Assembly: GCA_022818135.1 (NCBI GenBank)
Contig: JAFMSR010000012.1
Coordinates: 31,886,371-31,950,370 of the forward strand
Direction: 5' to 3'
Origin: Saxidomus purpurata
Taxonomy: Eukaryota > Mollusca > Bivalvia > Venerida > Veneridae
DNA length: 64,000 nucleotides
Under the pieces are notes generated by a model. The model searched no databases. It saw nothing but the letters and a program-made list of their open reading frames with translations, and had not been told where the DNA came from. Positions 10,667 through 20,798 of the stretch are shown piece after piece (the stretch's first letter is position 1; the number at the start of each line of letters is the position of its first letter). Position numbers and translations under genes: made by a program.

Positions 10667-12699
10667 GACTTAGTGTTTGCCCTACATTTAGACTTTATTT
10701 ACAACTGTTTATTATTATAACATGTCTCACTTATTGGTGTTGACAGCCTGCTTAAAATATACGGTTCATATATGGTTCATATATGGTTCATATCTAGCAG
10801 TATATACTGCGTGATTAATAATTGGGCTATAAGCACATGCGCAAACAGGTCTATAGAGTCTCGCTCTATCAAGATAGAGTGATACATAGAACAGCCTGTC
10901 TGAGGTTTATGGCAAATAGACAGTGAACATTTAGAATTTTTAGGTATTTTCATTGGACAGAAATGTAGGGCAAACACTAATAGGAAAAGTAGCCGCTTGT
11001 GTTAGAATTCTAGTTAGAATACGAATTTGTCTTAAATACATACAGAATGGACGGATATAGCGAGTCAAACCTATGTGTGTACCACCTTGTAACAAATCTT
11101 ATCTAAAGAAACAATTTACTTGGATCAAATAATTCTGACGTGTCCAACCCAGTACCATTATAACGTTGGCGTGCAAAAGAGTCATTAACTATTTATGAAT
11201 GTCTTCAAAGTTTACAAAAATAAACCTGTTTCTCGCAGGCAGTTTATCAAAGCAGAGAAGCATAATTCCAGTATAAAACCCCCATGGCCGTAAAATCTTT
11301 CAGAGCGAACAGTTCAAACCAAGTGCGTTTGTAGCTATAAGCTCTTGGCAAAATGTGAATTTCGAACTATGGCCAGAGGCTTGAGTCTAGATTAACGATT
11401 TCTCCTTGATTACTTAGTTACCATGGTAACAGTGTGACGCCTGCGGGCAGGCTTGTGATTCAGCAGCATGAAAAACATACAGGAAAACATTGCCTGTCTT
11501 TCGACAAGATATTTCTAGTTAGAGACAACTGAAAACACTTTGAGCAGATTGCCCGAAGCAAATCCAGCTTTCCAAATCAATTAGGTGTTTTATGTATTAT
11601 TTCATCAAATCCTTCTGCCAGAGAGTTTTCTAGTGCGTATTAAATACTCCGTTGTAATAATTCTTTACCCGTTGTCGGCCCGTGGCCAAACCCAGAATTC
11701 TTTGAAGCAAATGAAACTATTACATATTGCCTAAATTTCGTGCTTTATTATGTACAAGTAAGCTTCCCTTTTTTTAATTATATGAAATTCAATGCGGATT
11801 CTTTGAATAATAATGAAAAGAAATCTTACAACTATTATGTAGTAATTTCGGTTTTACCAGCTGCCCCAGGAGAAATACATTGACTAGTTATCGGAATCTA
11901 AGATTTCAATTAGATACAACTATAAACGGACTGTATAAAAAGGATAATTTAGAAGAGAGACATGTTTGAAATGACATATCATTGCCTACAGATGTATACC
12001 GAGGTCTATCTACTGCAAAGCAATGTCTGCAGTATTGATTAAAGCCTTACGGGTTTTACCTATATATGTTTTGCAATGACTGTAGCAGCAGTACTGGTGC
12101 ACACTCTATCCATCATAGGTCACGGGTTGTAGACACTACTGAATTATTCACAAAGTTTACATGAATATGGAACTGTGTTTTAAAGTAATGAGTATAATTA
12201 TGTAATAGTGTCTTTTACGACAGGCACTAAAAGGTGTCGGTGCCCGTAATATCGCTTTAGACTTAGCCACACTGATCTCTTTTTTTAGCGAGTGCAATTA
12301 TATATTACGGTCGTTTCAGATTGTATTAAAAGTAAAAATGACCGTAATATTGTTTTGTTAATCATGCAATCAACTTTATCAAATTATACAAACTACAAAA
12401 ATAAGATATTATTTCTGTTTAATACAGTAAGAATATTTTTTTTAAACTCGTACCGTGACGGTCAATACTGATGATCGACCAAGGTTCATTTCTATCTGCT
12501 GTTTAGATAATTAAGTCCGTAAAAATCTTTTCTAACATGTTTTCATTTTGATGTATGATATTCTTACTTTGCCTTGCTCTGGGCGATGCCGTAATACGGT
12601 ACGGGTTGGCTTCTGTCTTGAGAAAAAAAGTGACAGTAATGCAGTATGTTCATTTATAAGAACTGAAACGAAGTTTTCATACAAAAATACTATAATGTT
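10667..12699 (+). other. Intron of the KCTD-like gene, no coding sequence seen
   Basis: It contains a triplicated ATATGGTTCAT word at about 10765-10797, a perfect RFX-type palindrome at 11417-11430, and AT-rich DNA with recurring 'gaccgtaatat'-like words at 12240-12480. Open frames are short and unrelated to known proteins. Confidence 0.4.
11417..11430. promoter_or_regulatory. Perfect X-box palindrome (RFX-type site)
   Basis: GTTACCATGGTAAC is a perfect 14-bp palindrome that matches the consensus for RFX winged-helix factors. It lies in the long intron of the KCTD-like gene. Whether it is bound is unknown; one perfect 14-mer could also occur by chance. Confidence 0.4.
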
Positions 12700-12832
12700 A
12701 TTAATCAAGTGATTTCATATTGGCCTTGTTATTTGTCCGAGGGTGGTCGTATTGGCCCAAGGCCGAAGGCCGAGGGCCAATACGACTGGCCGAGGACAAA
12801 TAACAAGGCCAATATGAAATAACTTGATTAAT
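12700..12832. repeat. Near-perfect 133-bp hairpin
   Basis: Arms of about 64 bp, from ATTAATCAAGTGATTTCAT through 'ggccttgttatttgtccgag' to 'ttggcccaaggcc', are mirrored by the complement after a very short loop (gaa). It abuts the terminal-inverted-repeat element at 12840-13483 and shares the 'tattggcc' word with it. Confidence 0.9.
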
Positions 12833-12839
12833 GATAATT

Positions 12840-13483
12840 TTATTATTCAACTTTACAATATTGGCTAAATAAACAAGAATTTAAAGAGAATCTAACATGT
12901 TCATGAGTTGTGGATAAGGAAATCCCACCCAAGGGTTGAGAAACGTCACAAAAACGAGGCTCTGCCGAGTTTTTTTGGACGTATCTCAACCTGAGCGTGA
13001 GATTTCCTTATCCACAACTCAATGGACATGGTAGATTTATTTTCTCACCGTTTGAATCGCATTTTCACACAAGTAAGAAGAAATAAATATACAGGAGGGG
13101 GGGTGAAAAAATGAAAATCAACTTTTCTCGAATTTTACTTCAAAACTGTTATGGATGGATAGAAAATGATCTAGCTAAGAAAATGAATACCCATAACCGT
13201 ATGTTTATTTCAAAAATGAAAATTTTACAGTCATTTTTCGATATCAGCATGAGTCTAAAACAAAATGGCGTCGTTTAAAAATCTAACGGAAGTGACTTCT
13301 CCGTATTGGCCCTCTCTTTTAAACCAATCAGAATGCTTGAATTCTATATTGGCCCTGCTTTTCTCGTATTGGCCCTGCTTTTCTCATATTGGCTCAGTTA
13401 TGCTTTGTATTAGCTCTACCTGTTTCATATCATGTGTGCAATTGATCTAATACAGAGTGTAATATTGTAAAGTTGAATAATAA
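12840..13483. mobile_element. MITE with 23-bp terminal inverted repeats
   Basis: The ends are exact complements: TTATTATTCAACTTTACAAT+ATT at 12840-12862 and its reverse complement at 13461-13483. The interior has a hairpin-rich block (12905-13025, arms around 'gttgtggataaggaaat') that recurs at 42990-13 kb-distal copy 43330, and a 19-20 bp word 'attggccctgcttttctc' repeated about three times at 13300-13390. There is no transposase, so the element is non-autonomous. Confidence 0.8.
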
Positions 13484-13599
13484 TACACTGTATGTAAAAT
13501 ATAACTGAGTGATGTACAACTGGATAAGTAATCAGGACTTTACAACCTCTCAATAACAGTTCGACGCCAAAATTATAGTTTTTCCTCAATGTATTTCAG

Positions 13600-14224
13600 A
13601 TTCCCGGAGTCACGGCTTGCTAAGATGTTTAATGGAAGCATCCCAATAGTGTTGGATACGTTGAAACAACACTATTTTATCGACAGGGATGGCAAGATGT
13701 TCCGGTACATACTAAACTACATGCGCACAGCCAAACTCCTACTTCCGGAACGCTTCAGTGAAATGGAACAGCTGCACGAAGAAGCGAAATACTTTGACAT
13801 TCCAGGAATGGTAAGAGAGATAGAAGTGTTGCGTAGAGGAAAGGTCATTAAACAAGAGAAAATGGACACAGTTAGTGATCACTACAAACATTCCGACAAA
13901 GACACCTTCTGTGATTGCATTGCCGTTAGCCTGAGCCCAGATCTCGGTGAAAGAATTTCTCTCAGTGCTGAGCGGTTCTTGATTGAAGAAGTGTTTCCAG
14001 AACTAAATTCAGCACTACTCGATTCAAGGAATTCCGGATTTAACATGGACAACCGTTATGTCATACGTTTTCCACTGAACGGATTCTGTAAACTAAACTC
14101 AGTGCAAGTGTTTCAAAGACTGTTAAATCACTGTTTTAAAATCGAAGCATCAACTGGCGGCGGCGTTGAGGGACAACAGTTTTGTGAATACCTACTCGTA
14201 AGACGAAACTGTAAAACCGCCTGA
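13600..14224 (+). CDS. KCTD1/KCTD15-like BTB protein, C-terminal exon
   Basis: Acceptor TATTTCAG|A at 13599 and stop TGA at 14222-14224. The exon completes the BTB/T1 domain (FPESRLAKMFNG, DTLKQHYFIDRDGKMFRYIL, then helices to about 80 residues) and carries the conserved KCTD1/15 C-terminal domain (DLGERISLS, LIEEVFPE, VIRFPLNGFCKLNSVQVFQR, GGGVEGQQFCEYLL). The linker between the two domains holds VIKQE (13844-13858), a match to the SUMO consensus. The protein ends 'RRNCKTA' soon after the domain and lacks the IKQEPLD-type tail of vertebrate KCTD1/15. Family assignment is firm; choice between KCTD1 and KCTD15 is not meaningful for an invertebrate single copy. Confidence 0.92.
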
Positions 14225-14420
14225 ATGTATAACTTGATTTAAACATTGTTCTATGAGTTGAAATCCATTCACTTACATGTACTTGCGTCACGGAGATACT
14301 TTGGCTACTGGACTAACTTCAACTGAAGCCGTTTAAAACAGAGAAAAAACAGTTCATCTTCGTGTCGTATCTACCCATTTTTGAACACCTTTGTTTGTTG
14401 CATTAATTTTGTGTGTCGCT

Positions 14421-14426
14421 ATTAAA
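14421..14426 (+). terminator. Candidate polyadenylation signal of the KCTD-like gene
   Basis: ATTAAA occurs 197 bases after the stop codon at 14224, a reasonable 3' UTR length, followed by T-rich sequence. It is the first canonical-type signal downstream. Confidence 0.4.
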
Positions 14427-14881
14427 AAAGTGTCATTTTATTGTTTATTTCATACACATTCTTCCGTTGCTTACAAACGATTAACTCATAAATGATAACT
14501 GTGTCGCCAGGTACATTAGGTGTTGGTCATTCCCCGAGAATTTTTTTTCAACAGCATTATCTATTTTTTTTTTAATTTTTACACTCACATGTTCTTTATC
14601 CATACTCCTTTTATATCACATAGAACGAGCTGATTTGGCGGGAACAACCTTTTTATTATATATTTTTGTTTTGGACACTTTGTAACAAAAAAGGAAAATG
14701 AGACAACACCTCGTGCATGCTGTTTTCCTGACAGCTCTTGTCTAACGAATTGGTCATAATTACAATCAGAGCTTGTCGTCGGCATTAATTTATTTTCCCA
14801 AGCCGAAGTTAAAAAAATTAATAAAGTAGTCAGGAAATTGTAAACATCTCGCCAGCGTGAGCCAAGACTAAACATTTAGAT

Positions 14882-15982
14882 GGGATGCTGAAAAACCACG
14901 GCTGGACTCGTGGGTTGGGCTGGGCTGGGCTCGTGGGCTGAACCCAAGGCCATGGACCCGTAGTCTCAAGGCCATGAATTCCCAGACGATAGGGTCATAA
15001 CCTCGTGGTCATAAGGTTAAAGAGGCATTAGAGGCTGGAATGACATTTCATTAGCAGGCAGTAATGACTGTAAGTGATATCTGCATCGTTTACTCAATGG
15101 AGTCATTATAATGATCTAATTCAACATGTGATATTAGTCAGCAATAGGTACACTTTGTGATGATATACATATTGTGTTTTTTTACATATAAGATCAATGG
15201 TTTTAAAATTGTATAAATAATTATTAAGTTTTAAAACATAGATCTACAAAAAGAACTTGCCATTTGACAAAACACAAACCAATCCCAAAATGGTGACTCC
15301 AGTATACCCCTTTTCGAACTTCCTTTGCAGAGTGGGTGTGGGGTATAATAAGTTTGGTCTTGGAAACATTGAAATACGTTCATGAACTTTTAGATAGCAT
15401 TTCTCCCAATTCAATGAATTTAATTTAACCATGACTGTGGTTTGAACTGGCTGTTGGGGATAAGAAAATAATACCCTGTTCACTTTTGAAAAGTAAGGTC
15501 GTTAAACCGATGATTAAATTAAGTTAAATATTTTAAATCATTATTTAAAAACCTAAACGTATCATTCTACCTTATGTAGCTGCAAAGTAATGCATATGTG
15601 TACACTTTACATACGAACTTACGTGCCTACCTACCAAAGTTACCTTTATATGCCATTTTAATAATGTTTTAAAACTATGTATGCAATATTACACAGTAGA
15701 CAGACATCACATATTCAATCAAAAAGTGTATTGTTTCAAAATCTGTAAACATTGACCCTTCTCCGAACCGTATAGTAAGGATTGTTTATACATTGTCAGC
15801 TTATCAAAATTATGCCATCCCTTAATAGCCATTATCATCAATTAGTGAGAGGTTATTCCGGAACAAAGTTGTGTCTTTGAAACTCTGACCTTAAATTCCA
15901 GGGAGTCAATTAACCTTGGGTCCAGCTGGACCCAGTCCACGAGCTCTGCCCACGAGCCCAGCCCTGGTTTTTCAGCATGCCC
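14882..15982 (+). mobile_element. Terminal-inverted-repeat element T1, copy 1
   Basis: 1,101 bp with ends GGGATGCTGAAAAACCA and, inverted, GGGCATGCTGAAAAACCA. Subterminal GC-rich words (GGGCTCGTGGACTGG-like) repeat inside both ends. It is flanked by ATTTAGAT (14874-14881) and ATTTGGAT (15983-15990), an 8-bp target duplication with one mismatch. It is nearly identical to the inverted copy at 16069-17165. A minus-strand frame at 15244-15483 has no recognisable domain, so transposase was supplied elsewhere. Eight-bp duplications fit hAT or Merlin types; the GG ends lean to Merlin-like, uncertain. Confidence 0.85.
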
Positions 15983-16068
15983 ATTTGGATTGCAATCGTC
16001 ATTAAACTCTTTTCAATCTTTCAAATCAGACATAATACATTAATTGTCCAGAGACATGTCCGCTGAAC

Positions 16069-17165
16069 GGCATGCTGAAAAACCAGGGCTGGGCTCGTGG
16101 ACTGGTCTCGTGGACTGGGTCCAGCTGGACCCAAGGTTAATGGACTCCCTGGAATTTAAGGTCAGAGTTTCAAAGACACAACTTTGTTCCGGAATAACCT
16201 CTCACTAATTGATGATAATGGCTATTAACTTATTAAGGGATGGCATAATTTTGATAAGCTGACAATATATAAACAATCCTTGCTAAAGGGTTCGGAGAAG
16301 GGTCAATGTTTCCAGATTTTGAAACAATACACTTTTTGATTGAATATGTGATGTCTGTCTACTGTGTAATATTGCAGACATAGTTTTAAAACATTATTAA
16401 AATGGTATATAAAGGTAACTTTGGTAGGTAGGCACGTAAGTTCGTATGTAAAGTGTACACATATGCATTACTTTGCAGTTACATAAGGTAGGATACGTTT
16501 AGGTTTTTAAAATAGTTAACTTAATTTAATCATCGGTTTAACGACCTTACTTTTCAAAAGTTAACAGGATATTAGTTTCTTATCCCCAACAGCCAGTTCA
16601 AACCACAGTCATGGTTAAATTAAATTCATTGAATTGGGAGAAATGCTATCTAAAAGTTCATGAACGTATTTCAATGTTTCCAAGACCAAACTTATTATAC
16701 CCCCACACCCACTCTGCAAAGGAAGTTCGAAAAGGGGTATACTGGAGTCACCATTTTGGGATTGGTTTGTGTTTTGTCAAATGGCAAGTTCTTTTTGTAG
16801 ATCTATGTTTTAAAACTTAATAATTATTTATACAATTTTAAAACCATTGATCTTATATGAAATAAAAAAAACAATATGTATATCATCACAAAGTGTACCT
16901 ATTGCTGACTAATATCACATGTTGAATTAGATCATTATAATGACTCCATTGAGTAAACGATGCAGATATCACTTACAGTCATTACTGCCTGCTAATGAAA
17001 TGTCATTCCAGCCTCTAATGCCTCTTTAACCTTATGACCACGAGGTTATGACCCTATCGTCTGGGAATTCATGGCCTTGAGACTACGGGTCCATGGCCTT
17101 GGGTCCAGCCCACGAGCCCAGCCCAGTCCAACCCACGAGTCCAGCCCTGGTTTTTCAGCATCCCC
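16069..17165 (-). mobile_element. Terminal-inverted-repeat element T1, copy 2 (inverted)
   Basis: 1,097 bp, the reverse complement of the element at 14882-15982 with few differences. Ends are GGCATGCTGAAAAACCAGGG and, inverted, GGGGATGCTGAAAAACCAGGG less one base. The exact 8-bp duplication CGCTGAAC flanks it at 16061-16068 and 17166-17173. An 86-bp spacer separates it from copy 1. The frame at 16611-16820 is the counterpart of that in copy 1 and is truncated differently, consistent with no selection. Confidence 0.87.
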
Positions 17166-17173
17166 CGCTGAAC

Positions 17174-17760
17174 GTCTGAAGCCAGTAGGGCAAAGGTCAC
17201 TCATTACTGCACCCACGGGAGCCAAGATACGTCGTAATGAGACTAGGCCTATATTGCTCCGCACGTTTCTCATTCGCGGTCGGGGCTTTTGCGCAACAAA
17301 ATTACCCACAACTCTCAATTTAATCTAGCTGGTACCTGGTTATCTACTGCTGCATTGGCTATGAAAGTGACACTGTATTTGTAGCAATCGGCACTAGTAA
17401 GTGGCCATATCAGATCAAGCATGCGGAATGAAGGAATACCTTTTCAATTATTCAGTGTTACGCTAAAACATAGGACACATTTAAGAACCAAAGTCTTCAA
17501 GGTCTGATGACTTCTCCAGCGTCTGCAAAGAAGCCCAATTATGTTGAACAGAAATAGTCGGATCGGATAGTTCTGTATGATTTTAATGAATGCATAAACG
17601 AGATACTCGTGCGGAAGAGCTTACTTGGGGTTGAAATGTCACCTGTCTGAATCACTGTATGCCATTGATTTCACTCGAGACATCGTTGTTAAAGGGAGGC
17701 AAACACAAACTGATTAGCGTACAGCTGTCTCCCTTAATTATATATGCTGTTCAGTAATGT
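17174..17760. other. Spacer without recognised features
   Basis: No gene, repeat or RNA recognised between the inverted element and the retroposed insertion. Confidence 0.4.
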
Positions 17761-17772
17761 AGCTTGTAGCTA

Positions 17773-18878
17773 CTGCTCTCGACCCCTCGTGGCGTGCACG
17801 TCGCGGAGCAGGCACTGGGTCTCGACTTTTGCTTGACTTCGGTCTTGTAACTGTCGGGGCCTAGGCTAACGACGAGGGGGTGACCCTGACAAGGGCTGTT
17901 TGTCTTTATTCGCACGATGTTGTGTAGAACTCCACCAGATGGTAGACGGCGAAGCTCCAGATACGGATGCGGCGGCGACGATGAAGAAACTCCAAGAACC
18001 CTACGTGCCGGTGACGTGTGCCGGGTGGTAGGGGATCCACACCTCTTCAGTTCCAGTGATGGCGGTGCCTTGATAATACCTCCTTACAGTGACTGTGCTG
18101 GGGGGAGGCACGAGAGTCCTTTTTAGGACTTTCTACCTTCGGCTGCCCTTATCAGGGCTATTTCGGACTCTAAATTTACTCTCTACCAGTTGACCTGGGG
18201 AGATTGGAAATGAGTGTGATGTGGCGTGTGCTCTGGGAATGCTGTTGGGCAAAGGGCTGGTACCCCTGCTCCTAACAGGGTTACAGTATCACATCGGATA
18301 GAAGGCGGCTCTGGGGTGAGTGAAGTGCAACATGTTAACAAGATCATGTTAGCCCTCTCACATCAGGTGTTTCGGGTGAGCAGCGGAACCAACACGTGTG
18401 CCGATACCGTGGTGGCGTCACCCTCTCATGCCGTAATTGTATCATCTTACTGATCCATCGGAGGGCGATGAGCTATGATTACAACTAGTGTTTTCATAGC
18501 CATACGTCCTTTTATCTCTCGACAGTGAGCCTGGAGTGTTCTAGCATGCTGGAGACCTGCCTGGTCTCTTAGAGCAGTCCACGTTCACTGTTAGACTACT
18601 TAGTCGTGAGAGGTACCGAGAGCCTTCTGTTCAATGTGGTCGTGACCTAATTACGAGACAATCACTACCTCTGGGGCGCACAATACTGATCACCCGTTGA
18701 AAATCTCACTAGGAAAGCTGGACTATACTGACTGGAAATTGCAGTCAGGTAAATTCTTCTCCTACTTTCGGACTCAAAAATTGCATTGTTAGGGGCATGA
18801 ACAGGAGAACATGCCGGGTCGTACCGATTATACCTCAAACGAGGCTGGTGGACCTAATAAGCACAATTAAACAAACAA
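17773..18878 (+). mobile_element. Retroposed insertion with 12-bp target duplication
   Basis: Perfect direct repeats AGCTTGTAGCTA lie at 17761-17772 and 18879-18890. The 1,106 bp between them is distinctly GC-richer than its surroundings and ends in an A-rich tail (AATTAAACAAACAA), which points to target-primed insertion of an RNA copy. Frames inside (17917-18126, 18226-18453) are short and show no reverse transcriptase, so this is a non-autonomous or 3'-less LINE-related element. No box A/box B head is evident. Confidence 0.72.
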
Positions 18879-19093
18879 AGCTTGTAGCTAAGTGATACTC
18901 AACACTACTTAACATCAATTGTGATTCACAACTCTGTTATAATCATACTTTAGTAAACCAGTCTGGGTTTTTTCTGCCACAAAAAACCTCCAGATATACA
19001 TCTACATGGCCGGTCTAAATTGATTCATTTTATTCATGCACAACTACAATACAATGTACACTACCCCTTGAACTGATGATTGTATCAATTTGT

Positions 19094-19128
19094 GACAGAC
19101 AGACAGACAGACAGACAGACCAGACAGA
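19094..19128. repeat. (GACA)n microsatellite
   Basis: About eight GACA units with one interruption near the right end. Confidence 0.95.
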
Positions 19129-20548
19129 ACAACTCTGTGATTTCAGTGTTGTCATCGATATTATATATGACATTGGCATAGTGACTGAAGTTTTCAGCCG
19201 TAACTAAAGTAACTTAGAAAGTAAATTATAAGAAAACAGTTCAATGAGAACACTGTTTATTACTGTGCCTTTGGCTTTATAACGTATACAATAAATCAGC
19301 ACAATTATCTAGCATACTACACTAATGTGATTACATAAGTAATACATAAATATTCAATATATGTATTGGAACCAATTCCCCAGAAAGTTTAAGGAAAAAC
19401 ACCGAAAAACATCAAGTATTGCACTGGGAACATTACATTTTTTACTTTTATGTAACATGTTTTTTTCCAAAATCATTTAGCTCATCTTTTAATTTTCTAT
19501 AGATTTTACTATTCATACATCAGACAAGTAAAAACAGTCCCAAAACATATAGAGTCACTTGAATAAAATATACCCCATTCAAAGGGAGATGACTCTTAAC
19601 AATGAAACACTGAACTTTAATAAACAGTAATCTGAAGAAAGAATTCAAGTAAAACTGCACCAATTATGCTATAGTGAAAAACAAAAAATTGCACACTCTT
19701 TTATTATGTAAAAGAATTCTAAGAAACTTTTTCATAATTCTGTTAAATATAAAAGCATGATTTAGAATCATTTTGAATTTTTGTTTACCATACCAGTTAA
19801 TGTTTAGTTTTGAACTACTTTTCTGATACTCATGGCACACTTTTACTACAACGATAAAAAACACATAGAAAATGACTATATCCACTACAGTAAAGGTAAT
19901 AACTAGCGTGACAATTTCTAACAGCAGGTATTGTTTCTATCCGTTTAAAATACAATTGAGATGAAGATTTTAAATTTGGGAAAAACAAAAGTGGTCCATT
20001 CGGTAGTAAAACCCGCAACGTAAACCTTTTCTTCGTACAACCTGCACTCAGTGTTTTACCAGGTCTTCTTTTCTACAGCCTTCAAGCACGCTCTATGATA
20101 GTACAATATTGGAACATGAAAACAATGTGTGAAGCACTGCATTAATAAACTGCGTAAGAAATATGCCATCCTTAAATCACATTACCATAAATTAAGCTTA
20201 TAACATAGCACATAAAAAACATAAAAGCACAACAGAGAAATTTGCAGAAAATGTGACTAAATAAACACTGCTACCAGTTGTTGAAGGATATTACCTTGTT
20301 TTCATTTTCACTAGATACAAGCAATTTATTTCATTTTTTATGAAAGTAACTTACACTCCAGTACTGTCACTTTTTTTTCTAGTTACTGATGATGCACTTA
20401 GTATATAAAATGTCAATTATTTGGATTAAAACACAACATCAATAAACCAACTAACTGGTATCATTGACAACAAACATGAATGAAGTAACACCTGTACGTG
20501 TACTGTGTACAATCCAGCACAAAACTAATTTTCAATATTAAAGTCTTA

Positions 20549-20554
20549 TTTATT
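20549..20554 (-). terminator. Candidate polyadenylation signal of PEPCK A, distal isoform
   Basis: Minus-strand AATAAA 51 bases past the stop at 20605. A second AATAAA near 19257 would give a UTR of about 1.3 kb. Confidence 0.4.
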
Positions 20555-20604
20555 TCTTTCAATGCAAAACTGACTTGTCAGATATATCTTGAATATTAAA
20601 GTCT

Positions 20605-20798
20605 CTATGCAAACAGCTCCTCATCAATACGCCTCTCAAGAGCAAGGAGTTCGTCCCAGACCACCTTGGGTATATCCTCGCCGACCTGGGCCTTCAAGAA
20701 ACTCTTATTTTCACGAACATCATCCTCCCAGTAATGTTTTGGTAGACTCATGAGCTCATCCCATTTGATTTCACCGAGACCATCCAGGTTGATCGAGC
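20605..20798 (-). CDS. PEPCK A terminal exon, distal alternative (12b)
   Basis: Acceptor CTACAG|GC at 20799, stop TAG at 20605. It starts in the same phase as the proximal alternative, completing a Gly codon left open by the exon ending at 24566. It encodes the final 64 residues of the PEPCK fold ([20 protein letters not shown] ... [12 protein letters not shown]). It is the more family-like of the two ends and has a nearby polyadenylation signal. Confidence 0.9.

Larger units (their letters stand above)
18891..20604 (-). other. Downstream flank and likely 3' UTR of PEPCK A
   Basis: A (GACA)n microsatellite lies at 19094-19128. From about 19250 to 20604 the DNA is AT-rich and repeat-poor compared with the introns, as expected for a long 3' UTR on the minus strand. 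Minus-strand AATAAA occurs at 20554-20549 (about 50 bases after the distal stop) and at about 19262-19257. No other gene is seen. Confidence 0.45.

Noticed and set aside
14585..14875. 96-residue minus-strand ORF
   Set aside because: No domain, AT-rich, downstream flank of the KCTD-like gene; likely chance.
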